Assembly (NCBI RefSeq): GCF_004359525.2
Contig: NZ_SCWC02000004.1
Span: forward strand, 124,001 to 188,000
From: Macrococcus equipercicus
GTDB taxonomy: Bacteria; Bacillota; Bacilli; Staphylococcales; Staphylococcaceae
Reading direction: 5' to 3'
Length of the DNA: 64,000 nt
In this document: positions 9,068 to 18,290 of the stretch, one piece after another
How the letters are laid out: each line of letters opens with the position of its first letter
Position numbering within the stretch: position 1 is the first letter of the stretch
The notes under the pieces: generated by a model
The model's input: the letters and a program-made list of their open reading frames with translations, nothing else
Told to the model about the DNA's origin: nothing
The model's database searches: none
Made by a program: the position numbers and the translations under genes

Positions 9068-10405
9068 ATGGAGAATAAGCAAGGATTACAGCAGACGATA
9101 GGATTTTGGACAGCCATCACTATTGTCATAGGAACTATTATCGGCTCGGGAGTTTTCGTTAAGCCCGCTGTCGTGCTTAACCACGCAGGATCAAGCAATA
9201 TGGCTATATGGGCATGGGTAGTTGGAGGTATACTGACGCTTGCTGCCGGACTGACTATTTCAGAAGTCGGCGCTCAAATTCCGAAGACCGGCGGATTATA
9301 TGCCTATATCCGTGACATCTACGGCCGCTTCTTCGGCTTTTTGACAGGCTGGGTGCAGACTGTTATTTACGGCCCTGCCATCATCGCATCACTGACATTA
9401 TTTTTCGGTATTCTTGTCTCTAACTTTTTCAATCTTAACCAGTCGACAGGTGTCTGGATCGGTATCGCTGCCCTGACATTTATCGTCGTGATGAACATGA
9501 TAGGCACATCGCTCGGCGGTGCGATGCAGAATATCACTACTGTCGCGAAGCTCATTCCGGTATTTGCGATCATCATTTTTGGGCTGCTATGGGGCAAGGC
9601 AACTATTTTCAATCAGGACGTGACACACTTGATCGTCGACAAAGACCAGATCAATTTCGGCCGTGCCGTCCTTGCGACGTTGTTCGCTTATGACGGGTGG
9701 ATCATGCTGACGAACTTAACGGGCGAGATGAAAAATGCGAAGCGCAACTTGCCGCTCGCGATGCTGGTCGGCTTATCAGTCGTAACACTGGCCTACGTCT
9801 TCATCAATATCGCTGTCTTCCACGTCATTCCGGCTGAAACACTCGTCGGACTCGGCAATACGAGTTCAGCAGAAGCGGCGAAAGTACTGTTCGGCGGCTT
9901 AGGGTCGAAGTTTGTGAACATCGGTGTCATCATTTCTATTTTCGGCTGTCTGAATGGTAAGATTATGACATTCCCGCGCGTGCCGTTTGCGATGGCAGAT
10001 GATAAACTGCTGCCGTTCTCACGAGCTATCAGCTATATCAGCCCGAAAACGAAAACACCAGTTGGCGCGCTGCTGATTGTCTATGTGTTAGGATTGCTGC
10101 TTGTCCTGCTGACACTCGCTGTGCCGTCTATCGTCAATGCCGATTACTTATCAGAAATATGTATTTTTGTCATTTATGTCTTCTATATTATGGCGTTCGT
10201 CGGACTGTTCCTGCTGCGTAAGCGCAATAAAGGAGCGACAAGGAGCTATTCAGTGCCGCTCTATCCGATTATCCCGGTCGTTGCTATACTCGGCGGATTA
10301 TTCATCATTGTCAGCACGCTGCAGAGTGACTTCCTCGGCGCATTCTACTCTATCATCATCGTGCTTGTCGGCATTCCATTCTACTTCATGCTGAAGAAGG
10401 CGTAA
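9068..10405 (+). CDS. APC family amino acid permease (SteT/LAT-like)
   Basis: This 445-residue membrane transporter has about 12 hydrophobic helices. The first helix carries the substrate-binding unwinding motif GTIIGSGVFVKP typical of the amino acid-polyamine-organocation superfamily. The pattern and the GWVQTVIYGPAIIASL segment resemble the L-type exchangers such as Bacillus SteT, which swap serine and threonine, but the substrate cannot be read from sequence. An AAAGGAG site lies before the ATG. It stands alone, transcribed rightward, followed by a tiny ORF and a terminator. Confidence 0.85.
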   Translation: MENKQGLQQTIGFWTAITIVIGTIIGSGVFVKPAVVLNHAGSSNMAIWAWVVGGILTLAAGLTISEVGAQIPKTGGLYAYIRDIYGRFFGFLTGWVQTVIYGPAIIASLTLFFGILVSNFFNLNQSTGVWIGIAALTFIVVMNMIGTSLGGAMQNITTVAKLIPVFAIIIFGLLWGKATIFNQDVTHLIVDKDQINFGRAVLATLFAYDGWIMLTNLTGEMKNAKRNLPLAMLVGLSVVTLAYVFINIAVFHVIPAETLVGLGNTSSAEAAKVLFGGLGSKFVNIGVIISIFGCLNGKIMTFPRVPFAMADDKLLPFSRAISYISPKTKTPVGALLIVYVLGLLLVLLTLAVPSIVNADYLSEICIFVIYVFYIMAFVGLFLLRKRNKGATRSYSVPLYPIIPVVAILGGLFIIVSTLQSDFLGAFYSIIIVLVGIPFYFMLKKA

Positions 10406-10468
10406 TGTTTAAACCGGCTGAATTCCGGTTATAGGTTAATAAATACTAGTGAAATGAGGAGCATAACT

Positions 10469-10573
10469 ATGAGCAGATTAATTCGTCTCTTAATCAGATT
10501 AAGCCCAATCTTATTACCGATCATCCAGCGTCAACTGAATAAACGTTCTAGCAGCAATCGCTACAACAAATAA
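10469..10573 (+). CDS. Small basic amphipathic protein, 34 residues
   Basis: This short ORF was found by reading the gap after the permease. ATG at 10469 has a GAGGAG ribosome site seven bases upstream, and the TAA at 10571 runs straight into an intrinsic terminator. The product begins MSRLIRLLIRLSPILLPII and ends in a basic Asn/Ser/Lys-rich tail. It has no cysteine and a net positive charge, and the N-terminal half alternates Arg and Leu/Ile as an amphipathic or membrane-skimming helix would. Possible roles are a membrane-associated small protein, a toxin-like peptide or a transporter partner; none can be chosen. The strong translation signals make it more than a chance frame. Confidence 0.6.
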   Translation: MSRLIRLLIRLSPILLPIIQRQLNKRSSSNRYNK

Positions 10574-10598
10574 AACCAAGCCATCCGGCTTGGTTTTT
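10573..10598. terminator. Bidirectional terminator, small ORF and DUF423 gene
   Basis: A 10-bp stem (10573-10582 with 10587-10596, arm AAACCAAGCC) with a four-base loop is flanked by A residues on the left and T residues on the right. It ends the small ORF transcript and the leftward ung operon. Confidence 0.9.
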
Positions 10599-10959
10599 AT
10601 AATTTCCATGCTGCGATGACGAGCATGACCCATGCAGCAATAAACATCACGCCGCCGAGCGGTGTGATGGCGCCCAGCACTTTGATCTGTGTCACTGCAA
10701 GTACATACAGTGAGCCGCTGAAGAAGATGATGCCGAGGGTCATCAGCCAGCCCGCTACATTCAAGTTCAATGATGTTGTGCCTGACAGCACGCCGAGCAC
10801 GAGCAGGCCAAGAGCGTGGTACATCTGATACTGCACTGCCTTCTCCCAGATACCCAGATATTTCGGCGTCAGCTTCCCTTCCAGTCCGTGCGCACCGAAC
10901 GCACCAAGTGCCACTGCCAGCAGTGCATTAATCGCACCGATAATTAAAAATGTCTTCAT
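10597..10959 (-). CDS. DUF423 family membrane protein (YwdK)
   Basis: This 120-residue protein has four predicted membrane helices. The N-terminal block [18 protein letters not shown] and the following [14 protein letters not shown] are the hallmarks of DUF423, a widespread family of small inner-membrane proteins of unknown function. It is the third gene of ung-ywdI-ywdK, the same order as in Bacillus subtilis, and lies 12 bases after ywdI. The synteny supports the family call but gives no function. Confidence 0.88.
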   Translation of the reverse strand: MKTFLIIGAINALLAVALGAFGAHGLEGKLTPKYLGIWEKAVQYQMYHALGLLVLGVLSGTTSLNLNVAGWLMTLGIIFFSGSLYVLAVTQIKVLGAITPLGGVMFIAAWVMLVIAAWKL

Positions 10960-10971
10960 TTAAATGTCCTC

Positions 10972-11244
10972 CTAAAAATCAAATAGTGACGCGCCATTAC
11001 CATGGCCGTCGTCTGTTACTGCCGTTGTTCCTTTAATCGTACCGCCCATCATCTTCAGTTCCGCCGCTGAAATCTCATCGGTCTTAATAGACGATATGGC
11101 TGTCGGTTCGTGACTGCCGGTGCTTGAACAAAGTGCTGCCAGCGTCTGAATGGCATACATATGTTTTTCGAATGCTGCCTGAGACCCGGCCGTCTTCGCA
11201 AGTGCGAGTTCATGTTCTATCTGCTTAATCAGCTGCTGATTCAT
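10972..11244 (-). CDS. YwdI-like protein (DUF5327)
   Basis: This is a 90-residue soluble protein with a helical N-terminal half ([18 protein letters not shown]) and a low-complexity C-terminal half that ends in a hydrophobic SLFDF tail. Its position between ung and a DUF423 gene matches Bacillus ywdI, and the residues fit the DUF5327 family. It overlaps ung by 20 bases, so it is co-translated. No function is known, and conservation next to ung may only reflect old operon structure. Confidence 0.75.
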   Translation of the reverse strand: MNQQLIKQIEHELALAKTAGSQAAFEKHMYAIQTLAALCSSTGSHEPTAISSIKTDEISAAELKMMGGTIKGTTAVTDDGHGNGASLFDF

Positions 11245-11911
11245 CCATCAATACCTCCTTACACCAGTCGATCGGCGGAATGTTATGCGCCTTAAGATAG
11301 TCATTCGTCCTGCTGTACGGCTTTGATCCGAAGAAGCCACGTGATGCACTGAGCGGACTCGGATGGACACTCGTGATGACGTGATGCTTCGTCTCGTCAA
11401 TCAGTGGGCGTTTCGACTGGGCAGGTTTCCCCCACAGTATAAAGACGATATGCGCTTTATAGTCGCTCACTGCCTGGATCACTTCATTCGTGAACGTCTC
11501 CCAGCCGATGCCTTTATGGGAATGCGCAGCGCCATCTTCCACGGTCATCACCGTGTTCAGCAGCAGCACACCTTCTTCTGCCCACCCGGTCAGTTCGCCG
11601 GTTATTCTCGTGCAGCCGATATCCGCTTCAAGCTCCTTGTACATATTGCGCAGTGACGGCGGAATCTTCGTCCCGTTCTTCACGGAAAACGCCAGACCAT
11701 GCGCCTGATTCGGTCCGTGATACGGGTCCTGCCCGAGAATGACGACCTTGACCTGATCAAACGGCGTGTACTTGAAGGCGTTGTATATATTCTTGCGCGC
11801 CGGATAAACGGTCTTAACAGCATAAGCGTTCTCCAGAAAATCATCCATCGTCGTGAAATCATGCTTGTCTTTAATATCCTTGAAAATCGTCTCCCAGTTC
11901 ATCTCATTCAC
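11225..11911 (-). CDS. ung: Uracil-DNA glycosylase
   Basis: Ung removes uracil from DNA and starts base-excision repair. The 228-residue protein has the catalytic water-activating loop [18 protein letters not shown] near residue 60, with the key aspartate and histidine, and the leucine intercalation loop [13 protein letters not shown] near residue 185. These are the two diagnostic motifs of family 1. It heads an ung-ywdI-ywdK operon on the minus strand, divergent from pdxK, with an ATG preceded by a GAGGTGA ribosome site. Confidence 0.96.
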   Translation of the reverse strand: MNEMNWETIFKDIKDKHDFTTMDDFLENAYAVKTVYPARKNIYNAFKYTPFDQVKVVILGQDPYHGPNQAHGLAFSVKNGTKIPPSLRNMYKELEADIGCTRITGELTGWAEEGVLLLNTVMTVEDGAAHSHKGIGWETFTNEVIQAVSDYKAHIVFILWGKPAQSKRPLIDETKHHVITSVHPSPLSASRGFFGSKPYSRTNDYLKAHNIPPIDWCKEVLMDESAAD

Positions 11912-11950
11912 CTCGTCATAAATTGTATCATATTATTGAAGCATTTTATT

Positions 11951-11977
11951 TTGTCATACCCTTATTTCTGATATGAT
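11951..11977 (+). promoter_or_regulatory. Probable promoter of pdxK/thiD
   Basis: TTGTCA (11951-11956) and TATGAT (11972-11977) lie on the plus strand with a 15-base spacer; shifting to GATATT gives 18. Its position means the ATG at 11973 cannot be the start of the downstream gene. Confidence 0.5.
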
Positions 11978-12011
11978 ATTAACAAACACATTAAGAATGG
12001 GGTATGTCAAA

Positions 12012-12842
12012 ATGGCTTTGAAGAAAACTTTAACGATTGCAGGTTCAGATACAAGTGCCGGAGCAGGCATGCAGGCTGACCTGAAAACATTCCAGGAGCA
12101 TAACACATACGGTATGGTCGCACTGACTGCGGTTGTCGCAATGGACCCTGAAACGTGGAGCCATGATGTGACGGCACTGCCGATTGAACTGCTGGACAAG
12201 CAATTGAAAACTGCTTTATCCATTAAGCCGGACGCGATTAAAACAGGGATGCTCGGCACTGAAGAAATCATCGGCCGTGCCGCTCAGGCATTCAAAGATT
12301 CTGACGCTGAATATTTCGTGGTCGACCCTGTTATGGTCTGTAAAGGTGAAGATGAAGTACTTAACCCGGGAAATACTGAAGCGATGATCAAAGAACTGCT
12401 GCCGATCGCAACAGTTGTTACTCCGAACTTGTTCGAAGCAGGACAGTTATCCGGCCTCGGCAGACTGACTTCTGTAGAAGCTATGAAGACAGCGGCACAG
12501 ATCATTCATGACCGCGGCGCACAGCACGTCGTCATTAAAGGCGGCAAAGCGCTGGAAGGCGAAGAAGCAGTTGATTTGTACTACGACGGTGAGACGTTCA
12601 CACTGCTGACAACGGATAAATTCCAGTCATCTTATAACCATGGTGCAGGCTGTACATTTGCAGCGGCTGTGACAGCGAACTTAGCAAACGGCTTAACACC
12701 ACGCGAAGCAGTGATCAACGCGAAAGCATTCGTGGCATCAGCGATTAAAAACGGCTGGAAGATGAATGACTTCGTCGGTCCTGTACAGCACGGCGCTTAT
12801 AACAAAGTCGAAAAAATCGACGTACAGACAAAAGAAGTATAA
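12012..12842 (+). CDS. pdxK: Pyridoxal/hydroxymethylpyrimidine kinase
   Basis: This 276-residue ribokinase-fold enzyme phosphorylates pyridoxal and hydroxymethylpyrimidine, which serve vitamin B6 salvage and thiamine synthesis. It has IAGSDTSAGAGMQADLKTF at the N-terminus and NHGAGCTFAAAVTANLANG near residue 215, where the anion-hole Gly-Ala-Gly-Cys segment lies. The cysteine there is the residue thought to give dual ThiD/PdxK activity in Staphylococcus and Bacillus. I start at 12012 (MALKKTLTIAG) because upstream in-frame ATGs fall in the promoter or lack a ribosome site; GGGG precedes it. The gene is single and ends in a long-stem terminator. Confidence 0.88.
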   Translation: MALKKTLTIAGSDTSAGAGMQADLKTFQEHNTYGMVALTAVVAMDPETWSHDVTALPIELLDKQLKTALSIKPDAIKTGMLGTEEIIGRAAQAFKDSDAEYFVVDPVMVCKGEDEVLNPGNTEAMIKELLPIATVVTPNLFEAGQLSGLGRLTSVEAMKTAAQIIHDRGAQHVVIKGGKALEGEEAVDLYYDGETFTLLTTDKFQSSYNHGAGCTFAAAVTANLANGLTPREAVINAKAFVASAIKNGWKMNDFVGPVQHGAYNKVEKIDVQTKEV

Positions 12843-12852
12843 CTCAATCGAT

Positions 12853-12908
12853 ACGCCTTGGCCGACTCACAAGTACAGCGCTCTGTCTGTAAGTCGCCAG
12901 GGCGTTTT
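12853..12908 (+). terminator. Long-stem terminator after pdxK
   Basis: The arms ACGCCTTGGC-GACT and AGTC-GCCAGGGCGT pair over about 14 bases with one bulge and one wobble, followed by TTTTAT. It lies ten bases after the pdxK stop. Confidence 0.75.
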
Positions 12909-13011
12909 ATGCGTCAGTGACAATAATGAGTGACAATCAAGCTCAAACGGTATAATTTTTCAACAAGTTCTAGTAAAATAGTAAAGTATCAATAACGAAG
13001 GAGTCCTGACG

Positions 13012-13368
13012 ATGGAATTAATTAACCAGGAAACAGTGCAGCAGCACTTAGAAGAATATCAAGGTCAGCCTGTCTATTTACATGTCGAAACGACCAATGG
13101 TGCCTACGCCTCTCATTTCGACAAGCAGGTGTTCAACGCCGGCACATTTTTACGCAATATTCAGGTCACTTATGTTCAGGCGAAAATTACCGGCGGCGGC
13201 AAAGAGCCTTTTCGCATCGGTCTGAAGCTTGAAGGCGGCTGGGTATATGTACAAGGTTTAACGCATTACGAAATCACAGAAAACGGTGAATTCCTGCTCG
13301 CAGGACATAATTTCCAGGGACAGCTGGCAGCTGCTCTTGAAATCAGCAGAACACCGTTCCCGTTATAA
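13012..13368 (+). CDS. YojF-like protein (DUF1806)
   Basis: This 118-residue cytoplasmic protein is made mostly of beta strands (YLHVETTNGAYASHF, GFKIGLKLEGGWVYVQ-like pattern in the middle) and fits DUF1806, the YojF family. In Bacillus and Staphylococcus yojF always sits directly upstream of the bacillithiol deacetylase gene bshB2 (yojG), and here the spacing is only eleven bases. That linkage suggests a helper role in bacillithiol metabolism, but no activity has been shown. AAGGAG precedes the ATG. Confidence 0.85.
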   Translation: MELINQETVQQHLEEYQGQPVYLHVETTNGAYASHFDKQVFNAGTFLRNIQVTYVQAKITGGGKEPFRIGLKLEGGWVYVQGLTHYEITENGEFLLAGHNFQGQLAAALEISRTPFPL

Positions 13369-13379
13369 GAGGTGTAACT

Positions 13380-14048
13380 ATGGAAGAATCACAAGTATTA
13401 GTCGTATTTCCCCATCCCGATGATGAGGCATTCGGTGTCTCAGGAACGCTTGCCAAGTTCATTGACAGCGGTGTCCCTGTTACTTATGCCTGCCTGACAC
13501 TCGGTCAGATGGGCCGCAACTTAGGCAATCCCCCGTTCGCGACACGTGAATCACTGCCTCATATTCGCGAGCAAGAACTTGAGGCAGCAGCTGCAGCGAT
13601 CGGCATTACTGATTTACGTAAAATGGGCTACCGGGATAAAACACTCGAATTTGAAAAGACAAGCGACCTTGCTAATATGGTCGGTGCATTGATCGATGAG
13701 CTGAAGCCGTCACTGATCATTTCATTTTATCCGGGTTACTCTGTCCACCCGGACCACGAAGCAACAGCGGCTGCGGTTGTTGAAGCAGTACGCCGCCTGC
13801 CTGCAAGCGAACGGCCGAAGCTGCATCTCGTCGCTTTCAGTAATGATACATTCGAGGACCTCGGCGAGCCGGACATCACTGTCGATATCGATGGTTACAG
13901 CGACAGAAAGCAGCGCGTGCTGGAAGCCCATGCATCACAGACCGGCCCGATGCTTGCCTCACTTGCAGCAGATACACAGGAAGCAGAAGCCGCAGCAAAT
14001 ATGTGGTTTAAAATAGAACGATTCTACAGCTATCACATCGGTGATTAA
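13380..14048 (+). CDS. bshB2: Bacillithiol biosynthesis deacetylase
   Basis: BshB removes the acetyl group from N-acetylglucosaminyl malate, the second step in making the thiol bacillithiol. The 222-residue protein has the zinc-binding motif FPHPDDEAFG near residue 12 and the third ligand in SVHPDHEATA near residue 125, the pattern of the LmbE/PIG-L deacetylases. Linkage to yojF identifies it as the BshB2 type, which can also act on bacillithiol conjugates. AGAGGTG precedes the start. folE2 and a sugar acetyltransferase follow on the same strand with short gaps, so all four may share a transcript. Confidence 0.92.
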   Translation: MEESQVLVVFPHPDDEAFGVSGTLAKFIDSGVPVTYACLTLGQMGRNLGNPPFATRESLPHIREQELEAAAAAIGITDLRKMGYRDKTLEFEKTSDLANMVGALIDELKPSLIISFYPGYSVHPDHEATAAAVVEAVRRLPASERPKLHLVAFSNDTFEDLGEPDITVDIDGYSDRKQRVLEAHASQTGPMLASLAADTQEAEAAANMWFKIERFYSYHIGD

Positions 14049-14071
14049 TGAGAAGTAATTAGGAGATAACT

Positions 14072-14941
14072 ATGGATTATAATTTAGCTACGCGAGAAGG
14101 CCGCTGGAAGCATTTCGGTTCAGTCGATCCCGTCAAGGGGACGAAACCGACCGAAAAAGCACTCATGACTGACCTTCAAAGCTCAAAAAAAGACTTTTTA
14201 TTCGAAATCGACCATGTCGGTATTAAAAACTTAACATACCCGGTCAGACTCGGTGACTTTCAGACGGCCGGCACATTCAGCTTATCGACGCACTTAGCGC
14301 AGGACGAAAAAGGCATCAACATGAGCCGCATTCTCGAATCAGTGGAGGCGCACTATGATCAAGGGCTGCCGCTTGATTTCGACACGCTGAAAAAAGTGCT
14401 TATCACACTGCAGACGACAATGAGACAGCAAAATGCGACAGTCGATGCTTCTGCAGTCTGGTTTTTTGACCGCTTCAGTCCGGTCACTAACTTAAAGGCG
14501 GTCGGCCATGCGGATGTGACGTTCTCCATGACTGTCGCTGATGAAAAAGTGACGGCACAAGCTATTACCATTCAGGCGGATGTGACGACATTATGCCCGT
14601 GCTCGAAAGAGATCAGCGAATATTCTGCGCATAACCAGCGCGGTGTCGTCACCGTGACAGCAGAGCTGACAGCAGCGCTGCCTGACGACTTTAAAGAGCA
14701 GCTGCTCGATGCGATGGAAGCGAACGCCTCAAGCATGCTCTATCCGATCTTAAAACGGACAGACGAAAAAGCAGTGACTGAACGCGCCTACGAAAATCCG
14801 CGCTTCGTTGAAGACTTACTGCGTCTGATTGCAGCAGATTTAGTGGATTTACCCTTTGTCACCGGCTTTGAGATTGAATGCCGCAACGAAGAGTCCATTC
14901 ATCAGCACGACGCTTTCGCGCGGTTACGTTACACTAAATAG
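14072..14941 (+). CDS. folE2: GTP cyclohydrolase FolE2 (type IB)
   Basis: FolE2 converts GTP to dihydroneopterin triphosphate, the first step of folate synthesis, using manganese or another metal where FolE1 needs zinc. At 289 residues it has the family length. The metal-binding cysteine lies in [20 protein letters not shown] near residue 175, and the glutamate in [17 protein letters not shown] near the C-terminus completes the site. AGGAG stands before the ATG, 23 bases after bshB2. In many bacteria this form is induced on zinc starvation, but I see no clear Zur site upstream. Confidence 0.93.
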   Translation: MDYNLATREGRWKHFGSVDPVKGTKPTEKALMTDLQSSKKDFLFEIDHVGIKNLTYPVRLGDFQTAGTFSLSTHLAQDEKGINMSRILESVEAHYDQGLPLDFDTLKKVLITLQTTMRQQNATVDASAVWFFDRFSPVTNLKAVGHADVTFSMTVADEKVTAQAITIQADVTTLCPCSKEISEYSAHNQRGVVTVTAELTAALPDDFKEQLLDAMEANASSMLYPILKRTDEKAVTERAYENPRFVEDLLRLIAADLVDLPFVTGFEIECRNEESIHQHDAFARLRYTK

Positions 14942-14950
14942 GAGCCACTG

Positions 14951-15508
14951 ATGACTGAAAAAGAGAAGATGCTGGCAGGCGAACTGTATAATCCGCATGA
15001 CCCTGAGCTGGTGAACGACCGCATTCAGGCGAAACTTGCGACGAGAAGCTACAACGCCGTGCCTGAGAATCTTGAAAGAGAACGTGCACAGCGCATCAAA
15101 GCGATTCTCGGTGCGACCGGTGAGACTATCTGGATTGAAAGTAATTTTAAAGTCGACTACGGTTATAACATTCATGTCGGTGAGAACTTCTACGCCAACT
15201 ACGACTTGACGATACTGGACGTTGCCCGCGTCGATATCGGCGACAACTGCATGATAGCTCCAGGCGTTCACATCTACACCGCGACCCACCCTGTGAAAGC
15301 AGCAGAACGGAACAGCGGCGTCGAATATGCGAAGCCCGTCAAGATCGGTCACAACTGCTGGATCGGCGGCCGCGCGGTCATCAATCCCGGTGTCACAATC
15401 GGCGACAACTGTGTTATTGCAAGCGGCGCTGTCGTCACAAACGATGTCGCTGACAATGTCGTCGTTGCCGGAGTGCCGGCGCGCGTCATCCAGGTGATAG
15501 CACAATAA
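14951..15508 (+). CDS. Maltose O-acetyltransferase-like sugar acetyltransferase
   Basis: This 185-residue protein is a left-handed beta-helix acetyltransferase. The N-terminal domain MLAGELYNPHDPELVNDR is the Mac domain of maltose/galactoside O-acetyltransferases, and the hexapeptide repeats (IGDNCMIAPGVHI, IGHNCWIGGRAVI, IGDNCVIASGAVV) form the helix. The catalytic histidine is in YTATHPVKAAER. It would transfer acetyl from acetyl-CoA to a sugar hydroxyl; the true substrate is unknown. It follows folE2 by nine bases with a GGAG site and is followed by a perfect terminator. Confidence 0.88.
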   Translation: MTEKEKMLAGELYNPHDPELVNDRIQAKLATRSYNAVPENLERERAQRIKAILGATGETIWIESNFKVDYGYNIHVGENFYANYDLTILDVARVDIGDNCMIAPGVHIYTATHPVKAAERNSGVEYAKPVKIGHNCWIGGRAVINPGVTIGDNCVIASGAVVTNDVADNVVVAGVPARVIQVIAQ

Positions 15509-15543
15509 GAAAGCCATGCTCAAGTGAGCATGGCTTTCTTTGT
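15507..15543. terminator. Terminator after the sugar acetyltransferase gene
   Basis: A 16-bp perfect inverted repeat (15507-15522 with 15525-15540) starts inside the stop codon and is followed by T residues. The mirror-image A-rich side may also end the leftward phosphatase gene. Confidence 0.9.
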
Positions 15544-15571
15544 CTGTCGTGCGTGTGAAGTTGTACGCAAG

Positions 15572-16450
15572 TTAAACGTCCAGTCCGTTCACTTCTCGTA
15601 AGTATTTGAAGATAGCTTTGCCGACGCCGCTCTCTTCATTCGACTCAGTGATGTATTTTGCTGCGGCTTTTGTTTCCGGTGCGCCGTTTGCCATGGCGAC
15701 AGAGTAGCCGGCGCGTTCGAGCATTGAAATATCGTTTAAGTTGTCACCGAGCGCCATCGTCTCGTCCATTGAAATATGCAGCTGGTCAGCGATGGCCTGA
15801 AGCGCGATTCCTTTTTGCGCATCATTGTGCGTGATTTCAATATTGCCGCGGGAAGACGCGGAGATCGCAAGACTTTCGTACTGCGCAAGTTCAGCTTTTG
15901 CCCTGTCGATTTTGTCGAGGTCTGCGGCATAAGCGAGAAATTTCAGCACTAGTTCCCCGTCACGCTCATAAATCGCATCGTAGCGGTCGACCTGTTTCAG
16001 CGTCCCTTGATCAATCCGCTTCTGAATGCCTGCTTTAATTTTGTCGACATCAGGCACATTGCCTGCTTTATCAGCGATATCGATATAGATCTGCAAGTCT
16101 TTATCAACGTCTTCTGTGTAAATCCCGAAGTTCGTATATACTTGGTAGAAAATATCATAGCGGTCTAAAATCGCTGTAATATTACTAATCTGACTGCGGC
16201 TTAAACTCGATGTATGCATAATATTGAATGCCTCATCGCGCACTTCTGCCCCGTTCAGACAAATATAAGGGACGACCAGTCCTGTCGGTTTGACAGGTGT
16301 GTTCGCTTCATAAAAAGCACGGCCGGTCGCAATAGCGACAGTTACTCCGTTATGTTGTGCGGCTTTAATCGCTGCTATATTTTCCTCCGAGATTTCATGG
16401 GCTGCGTTCAGCAGTGTGCCGTCCATATCAGTGGCAATCAATTTAATCAT
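15572..16450 (-). CDS. Cof-type HAD phosphatase
   Basis: This 292-residue haloacid-dehalogenase phosphatase of the Cof/YkrA class probably removes phosphate from sugar phosphates or flavin precursors. Motif I is IATDMDGTLLN at the N-terminus with both aspartates, motif II is VAIATGRAF, motif III is the lysine in IEITHNDAQKG, and motif IV is MALGDNLNDISML. The 80-190 region is the type IIB cap. The substrate is not predictable. It lies 38 bases beyond tadA on the same strand, and the order tadA-phosphatase matches Staphylococcus. Confidence 0.9.
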   Translation of the reverse strand: MIKLIATDMDGTLLNAAHEISEENIAAIKAAQHNGVTVAIATGRAFYEANTPVKPTGLVVPYICLNGAEVRDEAFNIMHTSSLSRSQISNITAILDRYDIFYQVYTNFGIYTEDVDKDLQIYIDIADKAGNVPDVDKIKAGIQKRIDQGTLKQVDRYDAIYERDGELVLKFLAYAADLDKIDRAKAELAQYESLAISASSRGNIEITHNDAQKGIALQAIADQLHISMDETMALGDNLNDISMLERAGYSVAMANGAPETKAAAKYITESNEESGVGKAIFKYLREVNGLDV

Positions 16451-16488
16451 TTATTCATCTCCTATATCTTCATGTCATACGTTTACCC

Positions 16489-16980
<492 letters not shown>

Positions 16981-17043
16981 TCATCCGCCTTCATTATTTT
17001 GTGATACAATAACATATACATTTTATCATTACGGGAGAGAAAC

Positions 17044-17637
17044 ATGACACTATATATTGCAATTGAAGGGCCAATCGGTGTCGGCAAAAGTTCTCTCACA
17101 AGAAAACTTGCTGACACTTTGCATATGGATACACTGTATGAAATCGTAGAAGAGAATCCATTCCTGAGTGATTTTTATGACGATATCAATAAATGGAGCT
17201 TTCAGACTGAGATGTTCTTCCTCTGCAACCGCTATAAGCAGATCAGCGACTTAGGAGATACGGCTATCGTCAGTGACTATCATATTATGAAGAATAAGAT
17301 TTTTGCGCGCAATACATTGAACAGCAAAGAATACGGCATGTTCGAGAAAATCTATGACGTCATGACGTCTGAACTGCGCCAGCCGGACATTACGCTATTT
17401 TTGACAGCGGACCTGCCTGTCTTAAAAGAACGTATCGCTAAACGCAACCGGGAGTTCGAGTCGGCGATTACAGATGACTACCTGCGCACGTTAACCGCGG
17501 ACTACAACCGCATATGCGACCAGACACCGAACAGCCTGTGCATCGATACAACCCACCTCGATTTTGTCCATAATGAAGCGGACTATCAATATATTCTCAG
17601 CCAAATAAACACAGTGATTGGAGAACAACATGTATAA
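17044..17637 (+). CDS. Deoxynucleoside kinase (deoxyguanosine kinase-like)
   Basis: This 197-residue kinase phosphorylates a deoxynucleoside with ATP in DNA-precursor salvage. The P-loop is IEGPIGVGKSSLTRKL at residue 7, the substrate glutamate and tryptophan follow in EENPFLSDFYDDINKWSF, the DRS-like motif reads VSDYHIMKNKIFA, and the LID has RIAKRNREFE. In Bacillus and Staphylococcus the first gene of this pair is the deoxyguanosine kinase, so that substrate is the best guess. Ribosome site GGGAGAG. Its stop overlaps the next kinase by eight bases. Confidence 0.85.
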   Translation: MTLYIAIEGPIGVGKSSLTRKLADTLHMDTLYEIVEENPFLSDFYDDINKWSFQTEMFFLCNRYKQISDLGDTAIVSDYHIMKNKIFARNTLNSKEYGMFEKIYDVMTSELRQPDITLFLTADLPVLKERIAKRNREFESAITDDYLRTLTADYNRICDQTPNSLCIDTTHLDFVHNEADYQYILSQINTVIGEQHV

Positions 17638-18286
17638 AATACCAAGCGATGCAGTCATCACGATTGCCGGAACAGTCGGTGTCGGCAAATCGTCACTGAC
17701 AAAAGCTTTAGCAGAAAAACTAAACTTCAGAACATCATTTGAAAAAGTCGATAACAATCCTTACCTCGAGAAGTTCTATCATGATTTTGACCGCTGGAGT
17801 TTCCATCTGCAGATCTATTTCCTTGCTGAACGTTTCAAGGAGCAGAAACGAATGTTCGAATATGGCGGCGGATTCATTCAGGACCGCTCTATTTATGAAG
17901 ATGTCGACATCTTCGCTAAAATGCACGAAGAAGGCGGCACGATGACCGCAGAAGATTTCGAGACATACCGTCAGCTTTACGAAGCGATGGTCATGACGCC
18001 GTACTTCCCGAAGCCGGACTGCCTTATTTACCTGGAATGTGATTATGACGCTGTTCTCCGCCGCATCACTGAACGCGGCCGTCAAATGGAGATCGAGACA
18101 GACGAACTATACTGGCGTGCATTATTTGCCCGTTATGAACAATGGATCGACAGCTTCAATGCCTGCCCGGTCATCCGCATTCACATTGATGAATATGACG
18201 TCTTTGACAATATCGATACATTAGATCCGGTCATTGAGAAAATCGGCCGTGTAATCGAAGAACATAGAAAATCTCAGCAGCGATAA
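17630..18286 (+). CDS. Deoxynucleoside kinase (deoxyadenosine/deoxycytidine kinase-like)
   Basis: This is the second kinase of the pair, 218 residues long. P-loop IAGTVGVGKSSLTKAL, substrate-pocket segment NNPYLEKFYHDFDRWSFHLQ, DRS motif IQDRSIYEDVDIFA, and LID RRITERGRQMEI are all intact. The orthologue position in Bacillus is Dck, active on deoxyadenosine and deoxycytidine. I place the start at 17630 (MYKIPSDAV), where TTGGAG lies seven bases upstream and the ATG overlaps the previous stop; the longer frame has no ribosome site. The hairpin-repeat array begins just after the stop codon. Confidence 0.87.
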   Translation: MYKIPSDAVITIAGTVGVGKSSLTKALAEKLNFRTSFEKVDNNPYLEKFYHDFDRWSFHLQIYFLAERFKEQKRMFEYGGGFIQDRSIYEDVDIFAKMHEEGGTMTAEDFETYRQLYEAMVMTPYFPKPDCLIYLECDYDAVLRRITERGRQMEIETDELYWRALFARYEQWIDSFNACPVIRIHIDEYDVFDNIDTLDPVIEKIGRVIEEHRKSQQR

Positions 18287-18290
18287 TAAA

